Assembly (NCBI RefSeq): GCF_032854445.1
Contig: NC_088295.1
Coordinates: 33,948,510 to 34,008,509 of the forward strand
Reading direction: 5' to 3'
DNA from: Liolophura sinensis
Taxonomy: Eukaryota; Mollusca; Polyplacophora; Chitonida; Chitonidae
Length of the DNA: 60,000 bases
The notes beneath the pieces are model-generated. The model did not search any database, was not told the origin of the DNA, and saw only the letters and a program-made list of their open reading frames with translations. Shown here one piece after another: positions 10,803 through 23,397 of this stretch. A program made the position numbers and the translations under genes. Every line of letters starts with the position of its first letter. The first letter of the stretch is position 1.

Positions 10803-10849
10803 TTATTTATTTATTTGATTGGTGTTTTACCCCGTACTCAAGAATATTA
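10803..10849 (-). repeat. 47-bp 5'-truncated SINE family 1 stub with target-site duplication
   Basis: Only the last 47 bases of the SINE are present, in reverse orientation (T-rich tail, then gattggtgttttac, then ccgtactcaagaatatt). A perfect 12-bp direct repeat AGTCCAACTTTA flanks it at 10791-10802 and 10850-10861. This is a very short aborted retrotransposition event, private to copy B. Confidence 0.9.
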
Positions 10850-10925
10850 AGTCCAACTTTAAGTCAAGCACTTACGTGAAAAAAAAAACCTGGCGACTGA
10901 CACAGAGGTCAAATCAACTATTTAA

Positions 10926-13352
10926 AGCTGGGAACATTTCCAAATTAAAATCGGAAAGAGAGTAGGCGTGCCTCACAACGCTTCCCCAGCGACAAAACTG
11001 GCCGGCAAAAATGGGGTAGGGTCTTCCGTACGATTTGGTGCACTCAGGCTAAAATCATGTTCCGATGTTACAGTGTTACTGTCTAATTACATCCTAGAAT
11101 TTCGTAAGTCAGGTCACACTTTTTAAAAGTGACGTAACGTGTGAACTCCTGTAATAGCTGTAAATTGTATGAAAATTGAGTTTGTCCTGTTTTAATACTA
11201 TTTTTCGAATATGCCGAGGCGATGCTACAAATCGCCCTTTTTCAACGCAGGTTAAGGAAAATTGCAAAGAGCAAATTTTGTAGGTAAAGCATATTTTCCC
11301 ATTTAGTAGAATTTTATATGCGATTGGTGTGAGTGATGAAATGCTCCAATTGTAGTGCGGAATCATATCTGAAGGAAACAACATGCAGTGGTTGTGTGAA
11401 GTGATGACCAGTTAAGGACAACTGGAGATATTCCTATTTATTGTTTGTATATCTGTATGACCAGATCATGGTCATCTCGTGTTGTATTATTACTCTGTTT
11501 CTAGGGTTATGTTTCTCTATGGGAATATCAAATACCTTAAATCCGTAGGCCTATCTATGCAGAGGAAGTTTGCAATATAGACCTTGGTGGTTATTGAAAC
11601 ATTTGTCCTCTCACGTTGCCAAATTGCCCTGGCATCAGTTCGGCCTTGGATAAGGCTCATGTTGTTACACATGTGCCGTTTTTTTCCTCCCTGGTACATT
11701 TACATATCATCGTATAAAGACATGCATAACTCGTAACATCGTCCATGTCCCTTCACTGCTTGTTTCAGCCACAGTGTCGCCTCCAGAAATTGCAATTTAA
11801 TGGAAGGCAAAGAATAGCTCTCTTGCAGGGAATTGGTCCGTAGCAATAAACTGAAGCAGATGTTTCTGACAGATATACAGTTTTTATACAATTAATCAAA
11901 CCGAAATAAAAAGGAACAATTTTTTATCAAACATTATTGGATAGAATTCTCATTCACGGCTCCTATCTTAGGGAGAACAGACGTATAAATTGTTTGGTAA
12001 TTACAGCTCCCAGTCTGAAAGGGGCCATCTTTTCAGACTGTTATCTTGACACCATAAAATAATGGGAAACTGACATGACAACGACACGAATCCTCCCTCT
12101 TAAAACATTAAATACAATTGTGACGACGTTCAGTCATAAAGTTTGACTGGATGTTTTGTTGTGTAGAAAGAACAGGCACTTCGTTTTGACAGGTTTGAAT
12201 TACTGCATTGTCTTGAAGGATAATCTTTGTGCCAGTAAAGTAAAGCCTAGTTAAACATATGTTACATATCCTTATATCTCCAGGTTTGGTCCAGTCTTGG
12301 GTATCCAGCCAGCTCCTTAGATTACCTACATGCATGCAAGTCCTCACTGCCCCCTTAACAATATCACCCTACTCTTCCCTGCATATCCAGCTTATCCACC
12401 CCACCCGATTCCACGCTGATACATGTGAAACATGTTCATATTATAACATCCTAAATATCTTGCAATGACCTCAGTGTAGCTTCTGGCGTACATGTTCTTA
12501 GGGGACTGAAAAACGCCAAATCCTCACAAACCTTCGTGAACTGGGGAAATTTAACACATTGAACAGCGGAGTTGAAATAAGTGTTATTTACAACGTTGGC
12601 CAATAGCCAAAACAGTCTATCCAATTGAGGCCTAAAATGTTGATGTTTTGTAGAAGAAAAACATAGTATTAAGTATTATAAATCAGATTATGTAAATCAT
12701 GAAGTCTCAAGGTGTAACCTGTTCATGAATTTTTCATATAGTCCTGCACTTCAGGCGTTTTAAAATAAAATATTACCATAAAACATTATTCGGGGAAGTC
12801 CTTTATTGTGAGGCATTTGTCACTGCCTACTGATCAGAAGTAAACAATGGTTGTTTTTGTTTTCAATACATATTAATGGTCACTGAGCAGAGAACTAATT
12901 TGAAGCCAAACTACCATCCAGCCATTGGAAACCGGTTCTGTTGTTTGGTGAGCCAAAGCGACTAATTTCCATTGTTAACATGTAATCCGGACCGTCGTGA
13001 AAAGAACATAAGGTAAATGTGGTGGATGTAATATGTCAACTCTGCTCCTGTAACTGCAAAAGTCGATGTGTATGATCTGCGTTTAAGGATGGGATGTCTA
13101 AGATCAAACCGACCGACCCGACAGACAGGGTGACTTATACAGCTAAAATTACTGAAGCAAAAAAAGGAAAGTAACAATTACATGCTGTTACATGCTGTTT
13201 CACTCAGGGAAAGTGAAAGGAATTCGACACAATATTGTTTAGTGTGGAATAGAGTCATCGTTATGGCTTTATGCTTTCCAAGAATGAGGGCCTGAACATA
13301 TTCACTAAATTCGACTGGTTTAGGCACAAGATATATTTATTTCGTGGCTGTA
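10926..13352. other. Copy B-specific unmatched DNA, nothing recognised
   Basis: About 2.4 kb separating two homologous blocks of copy B; the aligned interval in copy A is only about 1 kb. No gene, SINE or tandem repeat was recognised. Several frames of 60-90 codons on the minus strand show no motif. Confidence 0.5.
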
Positions 13353-13677
13353 ATGAGATTTGTTGATCGTTTATATTGCCCTAATTCTTGTGGCTGTTAA
13401 TATCAGCAGTTATGTTGCTACAAATGGTCAGAAATATCTTTGCTTGTGTAAATCTGTTTCTGCTTCAGGGTATGAATGGAACAAGGGCTATTACTCGAAA
13501 TTTCAACAAAAAGCACTATCTTTTTTCACAGCACCGACTATAATAGTTAGATGGTTTCCTGCGGCAGGGACCGAAGTTGGTATATATTATGATCAGATTT
13601 CCAAACATGGTCTGCAATATTTTGTTCATTTGTTTGAAATAAGGCAGTATGTTCAATCCACAATTTTTATTCCGTGA
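13353..13677 (+). pseudogene. Possible frameshifted counterpart of the 6712 frame
   Basis: An ATG at 13353 runs in one frame. A different frame that begins without ATG at 13360 encodes a hydrophobic stretch (IVYIALILVAVNISSYVA) and then about 85 residues with two cysteines. The position relative to the downstream homologous block (13768) parallels the secreted-type frame in copy A. Sequence similarity between the two frames is low and mostly the hydrophobic start, so this may be coincidence. No intact product can be supported. Confidence 0.18.
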
Positions 13678-15967
13678 CGCCCACAAACAAATCTCGTCGT
13701 CGAATGATAATATTTAAAAATTTACACTTTAAACAGTGTTTAAAATAATAATTGTTAAAAAACGAATCTATGTACAGTCGTTTTGCTGGTAATTATATGA
13801 ATCTTCGAAACTGAACTGCTATGTGAAACCCAATTTTTCAGTATTGCGATATTCTTTTCTCATACCTTACAAATGTGAACCGTTATTTGTATGGACAATT
13901 ACTGCACATATTGCGCCTCAGTTTTAGTTACATGTGAATTATATCAAGAAGTGTCCTTTGTAAGATGTGTATTAGAATACGTCGATTTATTTATTTAATA
14001 TTTGTTCTCATGAATACTTTTAGTTTTAAGGAAGGAGAATACAGCAGTGCCCGGGAAAAACCACTGGCCTTTGGTAAATAACAGACGAATTTTCCACAAC
14101 TTGTGTTTGACTTGCAAATGATGCCAACAAACCAATAATTACGGCTATGCTTTCCCGTATAAAAATTTAACAGAGTAATTTATGAATTTCTTCTACATTT
14201 GCAACACCCTATACGGTACTGTATTTATAAAGGCAGCCGTCAATGCAATGTTAAAAATCTTGTTTTTCTTTTGATAACAGTTACAGACAGAATGTCTAGC
14301 CACAATAAGGCAACAAATAAATAAATAAATATAACCAGATGTCTGGAAATCGGCCAAGTTATCCAGACGCAGAAGTTAAGGGTAAGGAGGGTTTGATCTC
14401 ATTCCCTCAAGAAAGATAAGTTAGACGTCTCGAAGACTGTAGGTATCTTCTAAAGTGATGCAGTCAAACTGGCCATACAGCAATATAGGTGATGTATACT
14501 GGCCATAAAACTACGCGGGATCTACTGGGATCTCTTAATGTAACGCTTTGGCGCTTCAGAAAGCAATTCGGCCAAACTGGTCTGCGCTGTATATATCGCT
14601 GGGCTCCTCCGCTAGACGTGTGTTCTCGTAACAAATGAAGTAGCTATCGCTTTTGACCTTCTAGTGGGACACTGTGGAACGCACTCAAATCAAGGTTAGA
14701 AATTACTGATAAACTGTAGTCTTGGCTGTGTTCCTGTAAATTCAGAGCTAAAACACACGAATTAATTTCTTGTCAACAGACGATGTCAACTTACGCTCTA
14801 GAATGTTTCTGGATCTTTGATATGATTTCCTATAGTGCCTTATCCTTTATCTGCTGGGATCTGGAGTGGTCCCGGAAGATTTCACACGTCATATTTTTCC
14901 GAATGTTTACTGTTCTTAACAGACAAAACAAAAAGTCACGAATTCCAATGCAATTATCCAAAACTTTTTTAATACCTGATCAAGAAAAATGAATATGACA
15001 ACAGCCGAATCCCAAACATGGTACATTTACATTTTTGGGCATACAATCTCCATGAAACATTGAAGATTTTAAGAGTTAGTCCACAGACACTGATAAATAC
15101 AGAAAACATACTTGTGCGTTAATGTTAGTATCAAAAGTAGGAAGGACTTGGATAAGAATAAAAGTGATAAATTATTGTGTGTGTTGTACGTTCTAACTAC
15201 TCACTGGTTGCTATAGACAAAATGGGTCGCCTATCTCACTGTGACAAAAACAGACCAATATTACAATGGCGATCGTCCAAAATATCCAACCGGGACGCCA
15301 AGGAGCGACATGGAACCAGTCTATGAAGGGAAATTGAATTGGCGAGGCTGAACGCTAAGTTAAATCGGTTATACGTTGACAAGTCTGTTCTTCCGTGAAG
15401 ATATCTCACGGATCAGCAGCCCTAGTTATATCCAATTTGCCGAGAGGTAATACACTCCCATCGTGCCTAACAAGTTGTTTAATGTTGGACAAGAAACTTC
15501 GTTACTTCTTTTTGTGATGCCTCTCTGGGGGTGATCAGGACTAGTGTTATAACCGGACGTGGGGAAGATTAATTCTGGGCGCAGATTTCGACCCAAAAAA
15601 TTATACCTACGTCCAATTAGTTACCGGCTCCATCCCAGTAGTATACGCGGATACATGTGGACAGATATATTCTATAGACTTAAGAATCGGTTACAAAGAA
15701 TTGCTTATCTCTCGTGTAACATTTATACATCTTTTGTTCCCTGGTAATCCACACAATTTTACACTTTAAAAAAATAATGTTAAATTGACAAAATGTATAA
15801 CTCTAGATAAACACCGAAAACATAACATTATGATAAATTTAAAAGATTAGGTTTTAGAGTGCAGGCTGATTGCAACACATGCAACGTAATACAGCTGAAT
15901 AAACAGCTCTCAGTTGTGTTCAGATTACCCCTACAGAGTGTATCAACCTAGTTCACTAACACCTGTA

Positions 15968-16648
15968 ATTGTCATCCAGCTAACGGCATAACCTGAGAAT
16001 AATGCAGAACGTGTTGATGGCCTGGTGATATACAGTGGTCCCCATGGGGATTTATTGTGTGTGTATTTCTTACTGAAATGCTGAGCGTGCGACCTGAGGA
16101 TCATTCTATCTATTATTCACCACTCAGAGGGAGACATAGCGTAAAGGCTTGTCTGCAAACCATTACTATAGGTTTACAGTGATACATTGTCCAGTCCACA
16201 ACCGTGGTAATGGTTAGTCTGCTGTGTTCCTGAAGATGAACCAATACATGCTTTATACCTTGCTCTGGACAGTTAACAAAACCGCTGTCACAAAAAACAT
16301 ATTGTTTCTCGACTATATATAATGAACGCTCCATTTTGGAATTAATTTACAACTTCCTTTAGACATATCTGCGGTATTCTAGAGTCATCAAGTTTTCCTT
16401 GATTGCCCAACACAGGACTTACACAAATAAGGTATAAATATAATTTAATCAAAGTATTCAGTAGGATGATTTCTGTAATTCACTATATTTTACTTTAATG
16501 ATTTCCTACCAATAGGAAAAATGCAAAGACAATAAAGTGTGGCTAGATGGGACTGAAGATGTACTATATAGTTATGAAAGCCAACGGAATCAATACATGT
16601 GAAACAGCAAGTAAATGCAATATTAGAATGAATGTCCAAACGCTCAGT
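15968..16648. other. Non-coding spacer
   Basis: Nothing recognised between duplicate B and the 19-bp repeat. Confidence 0.5.
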
Positions 16649-16730
16649 GAAAGTCCTGAGAGATAATGGAAGTCCTGGCAGGTAATGAAAGTCCTGACGG
16701 GTAATGAAAGTCCTCAGAGGTAATGAAAGC
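16649..16730. repeat. Minisatellite, 19-20-bp unit, about four copies
   Basis: The units gaaagtcctgagagataatg, gaagtcctggcaggtaatg, aaagtcctgacgggtaatg and aaagtcctcagaggtaatg are adjacent. Confidence 0.8.
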
Positions 16731-17280
16731 CATGAAACACAAACAATGCACTGTAAAAATCCTTAACTAAATTTAGGATTTTTCCTTTTTTTAGAATATT
16801 TACTCCACAGTGACAGATTTGCTAATAACATGAATTCACATAACTTATTCACTGGTTCACTAGTAGAATTCAATGGTTTAAAATGCCCGTTGTAGGTACC
16901 ATGATTCGTAATATTCTCTGAAAACACTGATGGTTACTAGTACTCAGAAATACTCGGCCATTGCCTTGGGCTTAAATACTGAGCACTTAATGGATAGTAG
17001 CACAGTAGCATTTAAACCAACCTATCTCTGTTCACTCAAATTTGGTAACATGATAATGCACTTATACTATGGGCTTCTTTCATGCTTTATAGAAAACATC
17101 AAAGGGCATCTCAATTTCTCTATGATTGATCCGACATTCGAAGAATCCAAAGCAATCAGTTACAGCCCATGAAAGCGTGCGATACAGTGCACTTCATGGA
17201 AATATCTGTCATGCAATTAGTTAGTTCGTAGATAATTGTTCAGGTTTAGGTGTTTAAACTGAAGCCAGTTGTAAAAGTGC
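16731..17280. other. Non-coding spacer
   Basis: An ATG-opened frame of 80 codons at 16930-17172 has no recognisable motif. Nothing else is seen. Confidence 0.5.
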
Positions 17281-17535
17281 GTTCACACGACCATGTGGCC
17301 AAGCCGATTTTAAGCCAGTTCAGGGATTACGACGTCATCCTGACCTCCACGTATTGAGGCATTTAATCCATTTACCGTTCACACGACGCGGATAAACCGG
17401 CTCAAGACCTGAAACTGACTTAAAGCCACGTCGCTAGCAGGGACAATTACTGGATTAAATTTCCCCGCTTTACGTTCACACGATCGACGTCAAGGTGGCT
17501 CAAAAACACTTTGGGATTTAAGCCAGCTTAACTTT
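17281..17535 (+). repeat. Degenerate tandem repeat, 96-97-bp unit
   Basis: GTTCACACGA starts at 17281, 17377 and 17474, a spacing of 96 and 97 bases. Each is followed by a related pattern (ccaagccg / accggctcaa / ggtggctcaa, then ttaagccag / ttaaagccac / ttaagccagc). Units 2 and 3 are the most alike. Origin unknown. Confidence 0.65.
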
Positions 17536-19441
17536 GACCATGTGGACAGGGTATATGACGCTGGTCTCATTCTCTAAGAGTTTACCGAAGCTGACAAAAC
17601 TCGTATGCCCACAACATTCTCTTCAATCTCACAACGAGAGTGGTCATGCTGAATTGTTCTCTATCCAGATCACTAGATGCCAGCTTCCTACTAAATACAC
17701 ATACTACAATAATATATAACAGAATCGTGGCTTCCTTTGAGATAAGGACTGGAAAACATGCTAAGGGAATCTTTAAAGCTTGATTAACATAATTAGTATA
17801 AATTTGAATAATTTTACTCTAATTTAAAATATACATGAGTAGCAGCTGGCACTATGTACTCGCATCTTCAAACATCAACTGTAGTTTGCACAGGAAAAAA
17901 GCAGGACATTTTCTACAGGGCTGCCAATGATATGGTTTCTATAGCAACTGCAGAGTTTGATCACGTAATCTATACAATCGAGAACACAGAAAATAGCCGA
18001 TTAGACAGACCTGCGAGCACAAGGTCACGCACCTAGGCTTTTCTTTCTTTTTAAAATAAACTCGTGCTGAGAGGAAATATTGATCAGTGTGAATATTTCT
18101 AGAACCTGGAATACTTTGTGATTAGAGGCATCCCGAGGCATGTTTTTCTAGCGTGTTTCTGTAAGTGATGACATGTCATGCCTCAATCCTGGAAGAACAT
18201 AATCGCTTCCATTTGATGCAGCATCACGAAGACCACCTAGGGATGTTTACAATTTTCATGTCGTGTGATTTGAAGAATTAGCCATGCCTAAATGAGAATG
18301 TTTAAATGAGGCGTTCTTCCTTTTCTGTTGCCATTCGATAAGTGAAATAAATTCACCACAAAGAAGGATGTTTTCTTCTTTTTAAACACCAGAAATTGAC
18401 CTATTATTAAGACATTATAAAGGTAAAAGATTAAGCAAACAGGGTTTTAACAACTTTAGGCTTAATTTATTTGCGACCTGATTTTATTCAACTGATTGAA
18501 ATGATAAAACGTTTTTGTTCTTTATAGCACCTTGCATTTCCCAGTCGATTCTGTTTTAGATATTTCTTTTGGCCCACTGATGTTTCAGGGGCGAGTCCTA
18601 CTGACTTAACTACGGCTTTAAGTCAGGTGTCCATCGGGGTTTAGTAGGCTCTACCGAATGTTTTACCATATTATCTGATTTTATAACAGCAGATCATCCA
18701 AGCTTCTTCAAGCAAACAGTACAAAACACCATAAAGTCGACAACGATTTATATATTTCTATGTTTTGCGTGTATCCTCAAGAATTTTTCACTTACACGTA
18801 AGTGTTCATATTTATCGCTGGAGAAACTCTGAATGCATAAAGAATACCACCACCCTGTGCTACGTAACTGATAAACCTCCAGATTTAAAGCCGCAGTCCA
18901 CCCATTAGAATCTGAATGGAGGGCTGCTATTTCATTGCATGTTTAAAGGTCGATCGGTCGCGGCGAAAGAAAAGAGTTATAGTTGCAGAATCGTTTACAT
19001 TTATTAAAAGGATGATCTTGGAACTATGCGAAGTAAGACTAATACGATTCCATGAAAAGCTCTTCACTGTCACAACTGTAACAACGTGTAGTGATGTTTC
19101 GAGTTCGCATTCTTTTATTACTAAAAGTAAGCAATGTCCTACTGATCAAATGTGTTAGGCAACTAAGAGTTGATGAACGATGGACGCAATTCAGGAACTG
19201 AACGTTAGTGATGTCCCGAAAGAAAAGACGTGTCATTTATGAGACGGGTCATCTGTAAATGAAAGTCAACAAAGGTTGTCTAACAATTTTGGCAAGAAAC
19301 ATCATACAGTAGGACTGTTTTTTTAAGCGACAATAGGGTAGAAACTCGAATCTTCCCATTATTGCCTAAAGTATATGTAGAAACCTTTTACGGTTGTTTT
19401 AAACACACATCTCCGTTGTACTGATGCACTCGAAAATGATA
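17536..19441. other. Non-coding, nothing recognised
   Basis: About 1.9 kb with short frames only. The frames at 17854 and 18916 show no motif. Confidence 0.5.
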
Positions 19442-19720
19442 AGCAGCAGACATGTTTTGCAACCAAACCACGCAGCCTCGAGCCACTGCTCGAGCGAAAC
19501 CGGACAGAGTTGTCATCATAGCGACTGATATACCGTGACTAATGGACAATTACCTAGCGCCCCCTGGTGGTAATCAGGGCCAGCACACGGCTTTTCACTC
19601 AGTCAAACCGCCTGTTAATGTTGATGATATAAAGGTACAACATTGTCCCATTACTCATAGTCCATCGATTATCGTGACGACAGCAATATTAGAGATATTA
19701 ACCTGTGTGGAAAACCTGGT
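19442..19720 (-). repeat. Dispersed repeat carrying a CTCF-like site, copy 1
   Basis: About 280 bases that match the reverse complement of 52199-52483. Shared landmarks are gacatgttttgcaac, cgagcgaaaccggacagagt, taatggacaattacctagcg, agggccagcacacggcttt, aaaccgcctgtta and aggtacaacattg. Similarity looks high over the middle 150 bases. No tail or terminal repeat was identified, so the element class is unknown. Confidence 0.8.
19556..19570 (-). promoter_or_regulatory. CTCF-consensus-like site
   Basis: On the minus strand this reads CCACCAGGGGGCGCT, matching the bilaterian CTCF core as known from vertebrates. Whether the host CTCF prefers the same sequence is inferred. The site lies in a repeat whose second copy also has it. 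Confidence 0.5.
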
Positions 19721-19736
19721 TGTTTACACGATTTCG

Positions 19737-19882
19737 GGTTTATTCTCATAGTACAATACAAGCAGACATATTAGGTTGCTTTGTCACCAACATACTGAAA
19801 TGATCAATATTTTGATGAATATAATGAATACCTTTCTGATGAATCAGGAGAACGTTTTGATCACAAGGAATCCATTTAGAAG
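19737..19882 (+). repeat. Dispersed repeat R2, copy 2
   Basis: Counterpart of 3195-3362; see that entry for shared landmarks. It begins about 15 bases after the CTCF-site repeat ends. Confidence 0.5.
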
Positions 19883-21185
19883 TATACCTGGGGTTAACCG
19901 TTGTTGAAAAGGGTAGGCGTGGTGAAATTTGGTTCTCGTGATTATGCATGTGAGATATCTTTTCCCTTTTTAAAACAGTCGGGTTGGAACGCCACATAGT
20001 GTGGTATATTGTAATTTAACAAGAGTTATCCACAGACCTAAAGAAAATTTGGCACTGGAGATCAAACTTTCGGCAAAGCAAGAGTTAAGTTATTATTTTA
20101 AGTTAAAAGTTTCAAAGTAAGTTTCAAAATAAATAATGTTTCCTTAAGGGTCAGTTTCAATCATAATGTTGAATTAGATCGCCACGTTGAATATATGAAC
20201 AGTTGCAATCAAAAAGCACATGAGATACATATTTTGTTATGGATAATTTACGATGATATTCTACCATGATACACGATTTGAATACTGATTTCACTCAGTA
20301 AATTGAAAACTATTCTCTGTTTCTCTTTGCATGATTGCGTCCAAGTTTCATATTTTACATACTTTCTTAGTTCTTTGGTGGTTTGTCTTATACGTCGTTT
20401 TGAGAACTGGCTCCACATTTGTTGACCTGGAACGTTCTTATTGATTGACGGCTGGCCGGAAACTGGCCTGCGTGCATAGGTCTGCTGACATTAAACGTGA
20501 AATTTATACCGAGACAATATCAACGTTTGATCTTTCATTTACGCCTAAGCTTTTGTGCCTTACTTGTATGCACAGCATAATCTGAACGGTGCCAAGAAAT
20601 GTTTCACTGTGTTCAACCAGGCGTGTGGAGTCTCCAAGGCACCCAATGAAGCGTGGAGTGGGTCCTCATTGAAACTCAGCTTTGACTTACAATGAGTAAC
20701 TTTAAATTAAATGGAGAACATTGATAGTCGATGGGATAGGACTCGGAACCGAAGGAAATGGTGCGGGTTGAAAGGCTATATATAAGGTCAATGGAAAAGC
20801 TGTAGAGTTCTTATCGGGTTTAATTACCCGTCCTGAGCTCGAAGCAATAGTGTATATGATAGTTACGTGAAACGCATGCGAAAAATATATTGTGATGATA
20901 CATACTAAAGACAGCGTTAAAATTGTTACTTACAGATATAAGACTCTTGGATTACTACACACAGAGGTGCTTTTGTTTCAGTTGCTGGAACAAACGAGGT
21001 ACGAGTTCAAAACCGGCTTTGGAAAGGGAATTTGTTGGTTCTCCCGCTCTCACCGCTTGTAAGGTCTTTGTCACTATAAACGCTCGACCGTGCTCGTATC
21101 GATGTATAGAAAGAAATTCTTCTATGAGATTATATTCTCTTTGTAATCTATTGCATTTATTTGTATTTGTTTTATTTATATATAT
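19883..21185. other. Non-coding, nothing recognised
   Basis: About 1.3 kb without a supportable gene or repeat. Confidence 0.5.
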
Positions 21186-21224
21186 ATTGGTGCTTTACGC
21201 CGTACTCATGGCGGCGGTCATTAT
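21186..21224 (-). repeat. SINE family 1 fragment
   Basis: attggtgctttacgccgtac matches the reverse complement of the SINE 3' end, followed by a deleted remnant of the gcggcggccagcattat block. Confidence 0.7.
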
Positions 21225-23038
21225 TAACCATCCACAGCTTTATTTATTTGTAGTCGTAGGCTGAGGCAGTAACATTGTGACTAATACAGGCACATACACC
21301 TGTTTGGAGTATTTGCACCATATGGATGGAGGAAATCTGAGTGCCAAGGGTAAATCAGCGGCCATTGGGAAATTTGTCTTCAACAACCATTAGACTGAGT
21401 AAACGCCCACACGAGCGTCGTTGACCGCTTGCCGTCACAAATGCGCCTCTTGCAGTAAAAGTGGGGCACTTGCTTTTATAGTCAAGCCATGAAAGTACAA
21501 AGTGCATGTGAAAACATTGCCGAGTTCAATTTTGGGTCGGACCGTAACAGGGATTGAATCCGAGCTCTCGTGTACGACTCGAGAGGTCAGTACACCCTTA
21601 TAAGGCCTACGGAAACGGAGAAAGAAACTTGGAAATCGCTTTTTTTTATATAGAATCAGATTGGGGTGAATTTTTGTTCACAGGCACATATATCCAGGGA
21701 AGTGTATCACAAGTTTTAAACCACAGCTATTTTTAAAATCTGCATTCTATTTTTAAAAGAAACCCGATCACTAAAGTCACGATACAGTAATTACCCCGGG
21801 TTCCCTGGCACAAAGTAAAGGTCTACGGTTATCTTACATCGATAAACACCGAGATCGTGACTAGATTTGGAAATGCCGAGCCGTCCGATTGCACAAGACC
21901 GAATGTATGTAACATTTCCTCAGCCTTGAAGTTCTTACAAATATAAGTAGACTGTGGAATGATGATCGGATTAAGTGAGCTCCCGTGATCACTGTGTACC
22001 TAGAATACATTCATTCTGACAACATCCAAAGCTTTGATTATATGAGGGAAAACGGGAACGTGGCTATGTTTGATGTAGAAATCGCGTGTTGAGGGAATGG
22101 GACCTGGAAGAGCTTACCCGAATGCTGGTTATTAATCATCCAAGACTTATCTGTTCTATGTCCTCTCGCTCTGGCTGAATGGCGCCATGGTTGAATTTAT
22201 TACTTTTTAATAACGCTAATAAATTTCACTTCTACCGCAGACTAGATTATATTGCCTCTCTGTAAAGTAAAGTAAACCAATCACGTTTTGTCTTGAATTG
22301 TCATTTTGACTAGATTGTAAAGAAATACTCTCCCGAGATAAAGTCATACAAAGTGACAAGTTATTGTCTCATTAAAACTACTGACTTAACAAATGGGCTA
22401 CACTCATTAAATAACTTCCGGTTTTCTGTGAAGGGTTGGTAAAAACAATAACTGACATAAAGTTATTTTGACATAAAAGCAAATTTCAACATAACGCGCG
22501 AAAAATGTGTCGTAATATTACACTGTGGTCAGTCCCAGAATCACAATCGATATTTCCCCCCAATATCTGTATCATAAACCCCTGTGCCAGACCTCCAACA
22601 TCGCCGCAAAGAAAGCGAGGCAACAGATTATACGTGTAGAACTAAGTCTGTACTGTTCCCATACCCTCTTCCGGCTAATAGATTCATTAAATATGGTTCC
22701 CTTTGATTGTAAATCTATATATCTGAGATGAAAGTGTATATGTATGTTCTAAGAGTGTTGGTCCTTATCTGGGTTGATCAAGCGTAATATCATGGATACG
22801 ATCAGGACGAAGGCATTGATTTAGCAGTCTCTAGGTACAGTGGTAAAACCAGGTGTAGATATAAATTCTGTCCCTACGGCTGTATCTGATGACAGAACTA
22901 TTCGTTATCTGTGAAGGTATAAGACATCAATTCTGGTAGTAGACGAACAGTGAACCCAATCGAATCAGGATACAATGACCCTTAAACCATGACTCCAAGA
23001 TAACACGAACAGTTGCTCATCTGAACTCGATGAGAGCC
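21225..23038. other. Non-coding; a possible tRNA-like B box
   Basis: On the minus strand, ggattcaatcc near 21549-21559 resembles a B box, and a stretch of about 250 bases beyond it might be an old SINE of a third type. There is no second copy in the window to confirm this. No gene seen. Confidence 0.3.
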
Positions 23039-23386
23039 ATGATTTATTTCTTACACCTGGTGGGTCTCTGGTGTAACGCAAGGGCTATCTACCGTGTGTC
23101 AGGTCAGTGACTGTTGAGTCATTTGCGAGTTTGATCTCGGCAGGATCAAAGTGGGGCTATCAGAGAAAGGTTCTAGGCAACGTCACAGATATCCTGCTGT
23201 ATCAGTTGTTCTTTGAGTACGGACCAAATCGCTATCGAGTTAAAGTTAGCCAGCTAAGTAACACCGAGGAACAGTATAACGAGTCTACAGCTGTCTCAGG
23301 CAAGCCAATGGGTAAGACGAAGTGCAACATTTCTACACGCAGCTCTTGCTATCATAAGCCTAGGATCCAGCAGAAACTGATTTCCG
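23039..23386 (+). CDS. Exon-like frame(s), possible receptor-type extracellular segment
   Basis: An ATG at 23039 opens a short hydrophobic frame (MIYFLHLVGLWCNARAIYRV) that ends at a stop at 23108. In another frame an open stretch from 23077 to a GTAAGG splice-donor-like site at 23387 encodes about 100 residues. That part has three N-glycosylation sequons and YRVKVSQLSNTEEQYNEST, which loosely resembles the end of a fibronectin type III strand region. No family can be named. The two frames could be one gene with a short intron or frameshift, or chance. Confidence is low because no second exon was found. Confidence 0.2.
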
Positions 23387-23397
23387 TAAGGAACTGA

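Larger units (their letters stand above)
10633..15967 (+). repeat. Tandem segmental duplication, copy B
   Basis: Partner of copy A (6143-10265), same strand. It starts about 0.4 kb after copy A ends. It is longer because about 2.4 kb of unmatched sequence (10926-13352) lies between the first and second homologous blocks. It lacks the SINE at 6952-7212 and the HSE block of copy A, but has its own 47-bp SINE stub. Single-base shifts relative to copy A break possible shared frames, for example near 15310. Confidence 0.8.
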
